From Deltaproteobacteria bacterium (lineage in GTDB: Bacteria; Myxococcota_A; UBA796; UBA2385), in contig JAERSX010000160.1 in the NCBI GenBank assembly GCA_016845285.1, positions 1 through 6,549 of the forward strand: a stretch of DNA of 6,549 bases, read 5' to 3'. Every line of letters starts with the position of its first letter. Within the stretch, counting starts at the first letter, position 1. The notes below the pieces were generated by a model. The model made no database searches, was not told the DNA's origin, and saw only the letters and a list, made by a program, of their open reading frames with translations. The position numbers and the translations under genes were made by a program. Shown here in pieces: positions 1-6,156 of this stretch.

Positions 1-33
1 CTCTTGCGTCGTCGGGTCTGAGGCGCGACGGGC

Positions 34-49
34 GAGGTGTCGCGACCTC
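34..49 (-). terminator. Possible hairpin just downstream of the CotH-family gene
   Basis: A 5-bp perfect stem (GAGGT at 34-38 pairing with ACCTC at 45-49) with a 6-nt GC-rich loop lies 3 bp beyond the CotH-family stop codon. It overlaps the self-complementary GTCGCGAC at 39-46. There is no T tract on the minus strand after it, so it is not a canonical intrinsic terminator. In GC-rich DNA such a short stem can occur by chance. Confidence 0.2.
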
Positions 50-52
50 TCG

Positions 53-1321
53 CTACTCGAGATCCCAGTTGTTGCGGAGCCTGTCGGAGCGGCCGTCGAC
101 CCACTCGTAGAGGTCGTCTCGGTAGGCCTCGGCGTACCAGGAGCTGCACTCCTTGCGCGGGTCGTCGTCGAGGTCCTCTTCGATGAGCTCCCAGGTGTCG
201 CGGACGAAGGTGCTGAGATCGAGGGTGTCGATGACCTCCAGCCCATCTCCCAAGGTGGTGCTCCAGTCCTCCAGACAGGCCTCGTCACGCAGGCACCAGT
301 AGGCGAGGTTGCCCGGCGGGTTGGCCCAGCTGCGACCCCACTCGGGAGCCGAGATGAAGGCGTAGTCGTGGTCCCAGGTCACCTGGTCGGCCTTGCCGTC
401 CTCGGGGTCGAAGTACACCCGGTAGTTGTTGGTGTTGAGGCAGTAGCCGTCGATGTGACCGGTCCACTGCTCGCCCACCCAGGCTCGGTGCCAGGCGTCC
501 CAGTCGATGAGCTCGCCCATCGCTTCGTAGTACTCGGGGGTGCCGGCGGTGGCCTCGTATGCCTCGGAGATGGCGATGATGTCGGCGTGATCGACGTCGG
601 TGCCTTCTTCGAGCTCGTAGAGCTCGTCCACCCCGTCGCCGAAGTCCAGCAGGGCGTAGGTGTCGTCGTAGTCCCACCAGTACTTGCCGTCGTACAGGTT
701 GCCGGAGCCGTCCTCGTAGGTGCGCTTGAGGAAGCGGTCGTCCTCGACCTCCACCACCAGGTAGAGGCCGTAGTCACGGTCGTTGACCGTCATGCGGACG
801 TAGCCCACGCGAGCGGAGGGCACGCCCATGGCTGCGAAGGCCTGGGCTGCCACGGCCTCCTTCATCATGGAGCAGTCCACCACCATGTTGTTGAAGGCCA
901 GGGCCTCGAGGCCGAAGAAGCGCTGACCTTCGACGTAGCGGTTGAAGTCGATCTTGAACTTGGGCTTGCCGTTGAGGGAGCGGAAGCTGCCGTACTTGCC
1001 GCGCAGGCGCACGCCCACCGATGCGACCTCGATCCCGTCGATGACCACGCCGCCCTCGGTGTAGGCGTAGGGGTCGTCCCACAGGTTGTCGAGGGCGTCG
1101 TCGTCGAGGAGGAGCTGCACATCGCCGATGTGGTCGATCTCCCAGAGCCAGTTGGCGTCTTCGGGCTGGTCGCCGACCTCGTCTTCCCAGAGCCCGGTGT
1201 CGAAGTTGAGCTCTTCGATGCCGCTGTCGCCGTCGGGGCCGGGGCCGTCTCCGTCCTTGTCGCCGGGGCTGCTGGAGGCGGTGCAGCCGGCCAGGACGAG
1301 AGCGAGGGGCAGGGACTTCAC
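53..1321 (-). CDS. CotH kinase-family lipoprotein
   Basis: This 422-aa protein is predicted to be exported and lipid-anchored. Residues 1-13 form a short lipoprotein signal with lipobox L-A-G-C (Cys13), and position +2 is Thr, compatible with the outer membrane. A D/G/P-rich linker (about 20-35) follows and contains D21-K-D-G-D-G, which resembles an EF-hand loop. The CotH domain spans about 65-415: the strand VGVRLRGKYGSFR (102-114), then KFKIDF (121-126), a KEAVAAQAF helix (154-162), YGLYLVVEVEDDRFL (184-198), NLYDGKYW (208-215), NNYRVYFDP (298-306) and WDHDYAF (316-322). The last matches the acidic, metal-binding-type W-D-x-D motif of the family. CotH proteins are atypical protein kinases, best known for phosphorylating Bacillus spore-coat proteins; this protein's substrate is unknown. 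Five Cys after the lipobox could form disulfides. The start is GTG with GGAG (1327-1330) 5 nt upstream, and it overlaps the preceding stop as GTGA, so translation is probably coupled. The family call is firm; kinase activity is inferred. Confidence 0.88.
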   Translation of the reverse strand: MKSLPLALVLAGCTASSSPGDKDGDGPGPDGDSGIEELNFDTGLWEDEVGDQPEDANWLWEIDHIGDVQLLLDDDALDNLWDDPYAYTEGGVVIDGIEVASVGVRLRGKYGSFRSLNGKPKFKIDFNRYVEGQRFFGLEALAFNNMVVDCSMMKEAVAAQAFAAMGVPSARVGYVRMTVNDRDYGLYLVVEVEDDRFLKRTYEDGSGNLYDGKYWWDYDDTYALLDFGDGVDELYELEEGTDVDHADIIAISEAYEATAGTPEYYEAMGELIDWDAWHRAWVGEQWTGHIDGYCLNTNNYRVYFDPEDGKADQVTWDHDYAFISAPEWGRSWANPPGNLAYWCLRDEACLEDWSTTLGDGLEVIDTLDLSTFVRDTWELIEEDLDDDPRKECSSWYAEAYRDDLYEWVDGRSDRLRNNWDLE

Positions 1322-2043
1322 GGTTTCTCCCTCAGGGCGCTGACCAGGGTCCGCATGGCGTTGGCGTGGTCACCACCGCCAGCGAGGATCACATGCTGCC
1401 CCGAGGGTCGATGGATCGTCAGCGCTGTCGTTCCCTTCATGCGGGAGTCGATGTGCTCGGCGGTCGCCGTCTGCAAGGCTGCGGCCGCCAGGCAGAGGGC
1501 GGCGGCGCGATCACGGCCCATGGTGCCGGTGGCCGGCGGGCCGCCATCGTAGTGCCCCGACGAGCTCATGGCCGGGGTGACGGGGTCGTAGCGCCAGGTG
1601 GGCTGCTCGCCCTTGTCCGTCCAGCTGATCACCGTGAGGTTGCCGCTGCCGTCGGAGTGCTCGAGGCGCCAGGGAGGGGCCCAGAGCCCGCCCTCGAGAT
1701 CGACCAGCTCCCAGCTCGTGGGGGTGATGACGAGATCTCCCCCACTTCCGGGGGCCACGCCTTGGCTCCAGCTGCCGTCCTTGGCCTGGACGGCCTCTGG
1801 GATGTAGACCTCCTGGCTGACCGTGCCTGTCATCCACACGGACTGGCCCCGCACGCCATCGGGCCAGGAGCCCATGCCGCGCACGTAGTGGGCGCCGCTG
1901 GCGGCCATCAGCATCGCCCCGCCCTTGGCGTTCTGGGCCTGTCCCTCGATGCGTTTTTGCACGGCGTCGTCCTCCGTGGGTGACTCAGCCGATGCGATGG
2001 CTGGTCCCAGCAGGAGCAGCAGTGAGCAGAATGCAGCGCGCAT
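1318..2043 (-). CDS. Secreted protein of unknown function, 241 aa
   Basis: I do not recognise a family. The ATG at 2041-2043 was chosen because GGGGAGG (2048-2054) lies 4 nt upstream and the protein then begins with a clean Sec signal peptide: M-R, a leucine run (8-12), and an A-S-A cleavage site before Glu20. The frame stays open a further 57 codons upstream, but that stretch is Arg-rich, runs back through the divergent gene and would bury the signal peptide. The mature part (20-241) has a charged N-terminal helix, a Trp- and Gly-rich, probably beta-rich middle (about 50-165; W60, W70, W92, W111, W121, W125, W141, W150) and an Ala-rich helix (179-197) with Cys184. The C-terminus includes HRPSGQHVILAGGGDHANAM (211-230). 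It is first in a two-gene unit and overlaps the CotH-family gene by 4 bp. Tight coupling suggests the two act together in the envelope, perhaps as substrate or accessory factor; that is inference. Confidence 0.82.
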   Translation of the reverse strand: MRAAFCSLLLLLGPAIASAESPTEDDAVQKRIEGQAQNAKGGAMLMAASGAHYVRGMGSWPDGVRGQSVWMTGTVSQEVYIPEAVQAKDGSWSQGVAPGSGGDLVITPTSWELVDLEGGLWAPPWRLEHSDGSGNLTVISWTDKGEQPTWRYDPVTPAMSSSGHYDGGPPATGTMGRDRAAALCLAAAALQTATAEHIDSRMKGTTALTIHRPSGQHVILAGGGDHANAMRTLVSALREKP

Positions 2044-2093
2044 CGGACCTCCCCGCAAGAACAGGGTATCGCGTGCGGGGCTATGGTCTGTGG
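2044..2093. promoter_or_regulatory. Divergent promoter region; possible leaderless promoter for the M28 gene
   Basis: These 50 bp are all that separates the divergent starts of the secreted-protein gene (minus) and the M28 lipoprotein gene (plus), so both promoters must overlap here or reach into coding sequence. On the plus strand TATGGT (2082-2087, a TAnnnT -10 type hexamer) sits 6 nt before the ATG at 2094. Transcription would then start at about the ATG itself, and no Shine-Dalgarno is visible for that gene. No convincing -35 was found. On the minus strand GATACC (2065-2070) is a weak -10 candidate lying upstream of the strong GGGGAGG ribosome binding site. The elements are seen in the sequence; promoter function is inferred. 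Confidence 0.4.
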
Positions 2094-3362
2094 ATGCGCC
2101 CCATCCTGTCTGCACTCCTGGTCCTGGCCGCCTGCAAGGGCGACCCCGCGCCCGTCGACACCTCCGCCGAGGTCGGCCTCCCCGCTGACGTCGTGGCTTC
2201 CCTCGACCCGACACGCATGAAGAGCATCGTCGACCGTCTCGCCGACGATGCCCTCACCGGCAGGCTGAGCGGCTCTCCCGGCCATGACCTCGCCTTCGAA
2301 GATGTGCTGGGGTGGATGCAGGACGCGGGTCTGGAGCCGGCAGGCCTGGACGGCGACTACGTCTACCCCTACGTCGCCGAGCCGGTCGACGGCTTCTACA
2401 TGCTCGACGAGAGCGGCGCCGTCGTGCCCCACAACACCGACTACGGCCTCAACCTCATGGGTCTGGTGCCCGGCAGCGACCCGGAGCGCGCCCACGAGAC
2501 CATCGTGGTGATGGCCCACTGGGATCACCTCGGCGTGAACGAAGAGGGTGGTGTCTACAACGGTGCCTTCGACGACGCGGGCGGTGTGGCGGTGGCCATG
2601 GAGGTGGCCCGGCTCTTCGCCACGCACGGGGCACCGGCGCGGAGCTTGCTCTTCATGTTCACCGACGGCGAGGAGGGCGGGCTGGACAGCCCCCGTGCCT
2701 GGCTGGACGAGCCCACCATCGACCCTGCAGACGTGGTCTGCGCCATCTCCGCCGATCCCATCGGCCGCCCCTTGCTCCCGGACTACGCGCCCGTGGTCTT
2801 CAGCGGCATCGAGCGCTCACCGGCACTCCAGGATCGCTTCGAGGCGCTGGCCCCCCTCGTGGACACGCCGGTGGTGTTCGTGAACCGCGACCTCATCCCG
2901 GTCTTCGCCAGCGACCAGGACCCGTTCTTCGAGCACTCCGATCCGCGGCCTGGGGTGTGGATGGTCACGCCGGGCATGAGCTTCTACCACACCACCGGAG
3001 ACGTGGCGGAGACCATCGACTACAACGTCATGCTCGACAGCGCCGAGCTTCTCGCGCAGGTGCTCTGGGACGTGGGCAACGACACGGCGGTCTACCCCTA
3101 CGAGGGCCCGCAGCCGCTGGACGCTCAGGCGGGCAACGACGTGCGGGCCCTGCTGGAGGGTGTCGCCGAGAGCGCGGAGATCACCGGCTCCGAGCGCAAC
3201 CAGGTCGAGGACTACCTCGACGTGCTCGACGAGGGCATCGCCGCAGACGACCTCACCAGCATTCCCGGCTGGCAGGGGTACAACGTGGCGATGGTCTACT
3301 TCCTGCTCTTCGAGCTGAGCGAGGCCCATCCGGGGCCGATCCCGCCGCCCTTCCCGGAGTAG
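2094..3362 (+). CDS. M28-family zinc metallopeptidase, lipoprotein
   Basis: This 422-aa lipoprotein is a predicted di-zinc exopeptidase of family M28 (aminopeptidase Y/S type), acting on peptides outside the inner membrane. Residues 1-14 are a lipoprotein signal ending L-A-A-C (Cys14), with Lys at +2. The N-terminal region has the family's GR.SGSPG-type segment (57-63). All expected metal and catalytic residues are visible: H142 and D144 in AHWDHLG, bridging D160 in NGAFDDAGG, general base E193 and ligand E194 in TDGEEGG, D221 in ADPIGR, and H299 in FYHTTGD. The family's S-D-H-x-P-F segment appears as SDQDPF (273-278), with Gln in place of His. An extra helical C-terminal region (about 341-422) follows. 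The ATG at 2094 was chosen because it gives the lipobox; the frame is open 38 codons upstream but that part reads like noncoding sequence. It is transcribed divergently from the secreted/CotH unit and converges on the HEXXH gene. Substrate is unknown. Confidence 0.9.
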   Translation: MRPILSALLVLAACKGDPAPVDTSAEVGLPADVVASLDPTRMKSIVDRLADDALTGRLSGSPGHDLAFEDVLGWMQDAGLEPAGLDGDYVYPYVAEPVDGFYMLDESGAVVPHNTDYGLNLMGLVPGSDPERAHETIVVMAHWDHLGVNEEGGVYNGAFDDAGGVAVAMEVARLFATHGAPARSLLFMFTDGEEGGLDSPRAWLDEPTIDPADVVCAISADPIGRPLLPDYAPVVFSGIERSPALQDRFEALAPLVDTPVVFVNRDLIPVFASDQDPFFEHSDPRPGVWMVTPGMSFYHTTGDVAETIDYNVMLDSAELLAQVLWDVGNDTAVYPYEGPQPLDAQAGNDVRALLEGVAESAEITGSERNQVEDYLDVLDEGIAADDLTSIPGWQGYNVAMVYFLLFELSEAHPGPIPPPFPE

Positions 3363-3368
3363 CCGCGC

Positions 3369-3393
3369 GCGGCAGGGCCTGGGCTACTGCCGC
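3369..3393. terminator. Inverted repeat between convergent genes, possible bidirectional terminator
   Basis: A perfect 7-bp stem (GCGGCAG at 3369-3375, CTGCCGC at 3387-3393) with an 11-nt loop spans the junction of the convergent M28 and HEXXH genes. The HEXXH stop codon lies in the loop. A second perfect 12-bp palindrome, GCCGCGCGCGGC (3362-3373), begins at the last base of the M28 stop and overlaps the left arm, so the two structures exclude each other. There is no T tract on either strand. The position fits a two-way terminator, but high GC makes chance pairing likely. Confidence 0.35.
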
Positions 3394-4982
3394 CGGGTGT
3401 CTCGCCGACCGAAGGCGAGAGGTGCGCCGAGGACCTCGCGAAACACGATGCCTTCGCGGAGCTGGGCGGTGAGGCTCTGGTGCGCCCCAGGTGCACGGGC
3501 GGCCTTCTTGCGCTGGTAGTGGGCATCGGCGACGTGGCGCTCGTTGGCGTCGGTGCCGAGGACCGCGGTGCGGAGGCCTCGGGCGATGCGGGCGGCCTGG
3601 GTGGGGTGCCGCGCCCGTGCCTCGATGGCCGCCGCCAGCACCGCTCGGGGATCGCCGTTGAAGGGCTGGCCGCTGGAGAGCTGATCGGCGAAGCGCTGTA
3701 CCCGTGCCCAGAGCCCTGGCGACATGTCGAAGCCGGGCATGTCTGCGAGGCGGAAGCCCGCGACGCTGCGCCACTGGGTGTTGTAGATGAGCTCGACGAA
3801 CTGCCGGCCCAGGTCGAGCACCGGCTCGAGGGGCAGGCCCTGCGCTTCGCCGCCTCGGCCGTAGAACAGGAGGTTGTCGGGGTCGCCGGTGAGCTGCTGC
3901 CACTGGGCCACGATGGGCTTGACCTCTTGATCGAAGCCCATGGTGTGCAGCAGGTGGGCGGTGAGCAGCACGCGGACGTGGGCCGGCGGGTGCTCGTCGA
4001 GGTAGCCCTCGTCGTCGGTGTGGACCAGGCGGAAGTGATGGGTCCCGGGCTCTGGTGCGAAGGAGCCCACGAAGCCGTGGAGGGCCGCGGGCCCGATGAG
4101 CTGGGCGGCCACCATGTCGGAGAAGATCTCGGGGAGCCAGGCACGGAGGAGCTGGGGGGCTGGCTGGCCGTTGTCGGGCAGGGCACGGGCCGTGAGCTGG
4201 CGCAGCTCGTCGGCGAGGCCGTCGACACGGTGCCACAGCAGGTGGCCGATCTCGTGGGGCACCGAGGCGGTGCGGAAGAGGTCGGTCTTGAAGTTGGCCG
4301 GTACGAAGATGACGGGGTTCTCGCCGGGGAGGAGGCCCATCCAGATGGCCTCGCGGCCCGGATCGGCGGGTGCGGCGACGATTCGCTGGAGCGGGAAGCT
4401 CATGTCGTGGGTGCGGGCGAAGTCCTGGAAGGGCTGCAGCACGCCGTGGGCGATGGCGTCGGCATCGGCGAGCATCAAGGCGTCCTCGGGATGCTCCCGC
4501 CAGTCGGCCATGGCCGCCAAGGCCGCGAGGCGCACATCGGCCAGGCGCTGGACCTGCAGGGCCTGGCCCACCTCCTGTGTGCGGATCTGGTCGATGGCCG
4601 TGGCCGGATCTGCTCCCGAGACTGCGGCTCGGGCCTCTTCGAGATCTCGCAGCGCCGCTTCGAGGGCGGGGCGAACGCGGTCGTCGAGGAGATCGACGAA
4701 GAAGCGCCCCGTGCTGCCTTGCTCGCGGAAGCGCTTGTCGAGCTCGTCGGCCTTGGCGAGGTTGGATCGGAGGCGCTGGATGCCGCCGCCGAGCTCGCCG
4801 ACCAGCATGGCCAGCTCTTGACCGATGCGCGCGACCGCCTCGTTGGCGCTCTCGTCCTCGGCCAGCTGGATGGTCTTCGGATCGATGCCCTGCTTGCGCA
4901 GCTCGCGGTTCCGGGCGCTCCCCTGGACGTTCTTCCAGATGAACTTGCCCAGCGCGATCAACGCGTAGATCAGGAGATCCAC
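3384..4982 (-). CDS. Membrane-proximal HEXXH metallopeptidase-like protein, unrecognised family
   Basis: This 532-aa protein is a candidate zinc protease, but I cannot place it in a named family. A short hydrophobic segment (3-16, LLIYALIALGKFIW) is followed by basic residues, which predicts a membrane anchor or amphipathic helix with the rest in the cytoplasm. Residues about 41-120 are charged and helical, probably coiled coil. The catalytic core has PHEIGHLLWH (242-251), with H243 and H247 as zinc ligands and E244 as base. WLPEIFSDM (282-290) offers E285 as third ligand, as in gluzincin-type enzymes, followed by LIGPA (295-299). DEHPPAHVR (329-337) is a further likely conserved site. The tail carries IVFREVLGAPL (512-522), which resembles a stretch of the small protein encoded just upstream. 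The start is GTG with GGAGG (4989-4993) 6 nt upstream; the frame is open 31 codons further, but through the small gene. It is fourth in the nfeD-floA operon, with a 1-nt gap, so a role at FloA membrane domains is inferred. Confidence 0.85.
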   Translation of the reverse strand: MDLLIYALIALGKFIWKNVQGSARNRELRKQGIDPKTIQLAEDESANEAVARIGQELAMLVGELGGGIQRLRSNLAKADELDKRFREQGSTGRFFVDLLDDRVRPALEAALRDLEEARAAVSGADPATAIDQIRTQEVGQALQVQRLADVRLAALAAMADWREHPEDALMLADADAIAHGVLQPFQDFARTHDMSFPLQRIVAAPADPGREAIWMGLLPGENPVIFVPANFKTDLFRTASVPHEIGHLLWHRVDGLADELRQLTARALPDNGQPAPQLLRAWLPEIFSDMVAAQLIGPAALHGFVGSFAPEPGTHHFRLVHTDDEGYLDEHPPAHVRVLLTAHLLHTMGFDQEVKPIVAQWQQLTGDPDNLLFYGRGGEAQGLPLEPVLDLGRQFVELIYNTQWRSVAGFRLADMPGFDMSPGLWARVQRFADQLSSGQPFNGDPRAVLAAAIEARARHPTQAARIARGLRTAVLGTDANERHVADAHYQRKKAARAPGAHQSLTAQLREGIVFREVLGAPLAFGRRDTRRQ

Positions 4983-4983
4983 G

Positions 4984-5181
4984 TCAGCCCTCCGAGCCGT
5001 CGGCCGCCGCCTGGGAGGCCGGTGGAGGGGACACCTGGATGGGCCCCGCGGGCCGGGCCACCACCCGCTTCGCACGGGAGAGGGGCGGCCCGAGGATCTC
5101 GGCCAGGATCACCTTGCGGGCCATGGGCTCGAGACCGACGGGGAGGCCGAGGGCGTCGCGGTCGCGGCTGCGTGAAGCCAA
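4984..5181 (-). CDS. Small protein between floA and the HEXXH gene, 65 aa
   Basis: I do not recognise this protein. It has no signal peptide or membrane segment. Residues 1-19 are charged, 20-39 contain ARKVILAEILGPPLSRAKR, and the tail (41-65) is Pro/Ala-rich and probably disordered. Coding is supported by near-uniform G/C third positions (about 6 exceptions in 65 codons) and by a perfect fit between neighbours: it starts 6 nt after floA and stops 1 nt before the HEXXH gene. The start is TTG with GGAG (5191-5194) 9 nt upstream, inside the end of floA. An internal ATG (5122-5124) would give 46 aa and keep the central motif, but it has no good ribosome binding site. Residues 24-34 resemble residues 512-522 of the HEXXH protein. 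In Bacillus subtilis, floA (yqfA) is also followed by a small gene, yqfB; I claim positional similarity only. It may be an adaptor; that is inference. Confidence 0.65.
   Translation of the reverse strand: MASRSRDRDALGLPVGLEPMARKVILAEILGPPLSRAKRVVARPAGPIQVSPPPASQAAADGSEG
4989..4993 (-). promoter_or_regulatory. Shine-Dalgarno of the HEXXH gene, inside the small gene
   Basis: GGAGG lies 6 nt upstream of the GTG at 4980-4982 and within the Ser-Glu-Gly codons just before the small gene's stop. It fixes the HEXXH start at this GTG rather than at the in-frame ATG 93 nt upstream, and it implies translational coupling to the small gene. Confidence 0.75.
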
Positions 5182-5187
5182 GGGCGC

Positions 5188-6153
5188 CTACTCCGGGGCT
5201 TCGTCGGGGGACGAGCCGATGCGGCTGCGCATGTCGGTGTCGGCCACGAGGTTGCGCAGGTTGAAGTAGTCCATGGCGCCGAGGTTGCCGGACCGGAGGG
5301 CCTCGGCGAGGGCCTTGGGCACCTCGGCCTCCGCGAGCTGCACCTTGGCCATGGCCTCCTGGTAGAGGGCCCGGTTCTCCTGCTCGAGGGCGACGGCCAT
5401 GGCCCGGCGGCTCTCGGCCTGGGCCTGGGCGATGCTCTTGTCGGCCTCGGCCTGGTCGATCTGCAGCTTGGCACCGATGTTGGCGCCCACGTCGACGTCG
5501 GCGATGTCGATGGAGAGGATCTCGAAGGCGGTGCCGGAGTCGAGGCCCTTGCCCATGACCACCTGCGAGATGCGGTCGGGGTTCTCGAGGACCTGCTTGT
5601 GGCTCTGGGCCGAGCCGATGGTGGTGACGATGCCCTCGCCGACCCGGGCCAGGATGGTCTCCTCGCCGGCGCCACCGACCAGGCGGTCGATGTTGGCGCG
5701 CAGGGTGATGCGGCTCACGGCGACGAGCTGGATACCGTCGGCGGCCATGGCGGCGACCTTGGGGGTCTGGATGACCTTCGGGTTGACGCTCATCTTGACG
5801 GCCTCGAGCACGTCGCGACCGGCGAGGTCGATGGCGGCTGCCCGGGCGAAGTCCAGCGTGATGCCGGCCTTGTCGGCGCTGATGAGGGCGTTGACCACCG
5901 TCGAGACGCTTCCGCCGGCCAGGTAGTGGGCCTCGAGGTCGTTGGTGGGTACGTCGAGGCCGGCCTTCACCGCGCTGATGCGTGGGTTGACGATGGCGCT
6001 GGGCGGAACCCGGCGCAGGCGCATGGCGATGAGCTGGCCGATGCCGACCTTGGCCCCGGAGGCCAGGGCGGCGATCCAGAGCCCGACGGGCACGAAGTAG
6101 ACGAAGACGAGGAAGCCGGCGACGGTGAGCGCGGCGAGGAAGAGGATCTCCAC
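5188..6153 (-). CDS. floA: Flotillin-like protein FloA
   Basis: This is a FloA (YqfA/UPF0365) flotillin-like scaffold of functional membrane microdomains, 321 aa against 331 in Bacillus subtilis, so essentially full length. An N-terminal hydrophobic hairpin or membrane segment (about 4-32) ends in the highly conserved PVGLWIAALASG (22-33). The conserved IVNPRISAVKAGLD (54-67) is followed by an SPFH/PHB-like domain to about 230, including KVIQTPKVAAMAADGIQL (126-143) and DVGANIGAKLQIDQAEADK (221-239). An Ala/Glu-rich coiled coil (about 230-288) drives oligomerisation in this family, and the typical GNLGAMDYFNLRNL (289-302) precedes a short tail. FloA sits on the cytoplasmic face of the membrane and organises membrane proteins and fluidity. 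The start is GTG with GGAG (6160-6163) 6 nt upstream, embedded in the Pro-Glu-stop end of the NfeD gene, with a 3-nt gap. The nfeD-floA pairing matches yqeZ-yqfA in Bacillus. Its promoter must lie beyond the right edge. Confidence 0.96.
   Translation of the reverse strand: MEILFLAALTVAGFLVFVYFVPVGLWIAALASGAKVGIGQLIAMRLRRVPPSAIVNPRISAVKAGLDVPTNDLEAHYLAGGSVSTVVNALISADKAGITLDFARAAAIDLAGRDVLEAVKMSVNPKVIQTPKVAAMAADGIQLVAVSRITLRANIDRLVGGAGEETILARVGEGIVTTIGSAQSHKQVLENPDRISQVVMGKGLDSGTAFEILSIDIADVDVGANIGAKLQIDQAEADKSIAQAQAESRRAMAVALEQENRALYQEAMAKVQLAEAEVPKALAEALRSGNLGAMDYFNLRNLVADTDMRSRIGSSPDEAPE
5191..5194 (-). promoter_or_regulatory. Shine-Dalgarno of the 65-aa gene, inside the end of floA
   Basis: GGAG overlaps the final Glu codon and the Pro codon before it in floA and lies 9 nt upstream of the TTG at 5179-5181. 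It supports TTG as the start, although the spacing is on the long side and TTG is an inefficient start, which would keep expression low. Confidence 0.5.
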
Positions 6154-6156
6154 GGA

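Noticed and set aside
368..1552. 394-aa open frame on the plus strand opposite the CotH-family gene
   Set aside because: It is Val/Ala/Gly/His-rich with no domain and runs across the boundary of two well-supported minus-strand genes; an antisense artefact of high GC.
1980..2093. 38-residue N-terminal extension of the M28 protein
   Set aside because: It would precede the lipobox, lies antisense to the secreted-protein gene and has no SD.
2044..2214. 57-residue N-terminal extension of the secreted protein
   Set aside because: It is Arg-rich, antisense to the M28 start, and would place the signal peptide in the interior. The ATG at 2043 has a strong SD.
1908..2627. 239-aa minus-strand frame across the divergent region
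   Set aside because: It is antisense to the M28 gene and out of frame with the secreted protein; His/Val-rich artefact composition.
3253..4236. 327-aa minus-strand frame within the HEXXH gene and past its end
   Set aside because: It is Arg/Pro/Ala-rich out-of-frame translation of the HEXXH gene and extends into the convergent M28 gene.
3480..5264. 594-aa open frame on the plus strand opposite the HEXXH gene
   Set aside because: It is antisense to a protein with a clear HEXXH site, start and SD. Its Val/Gly/His-rich composition is what the complement of G/C-ending codons produces.
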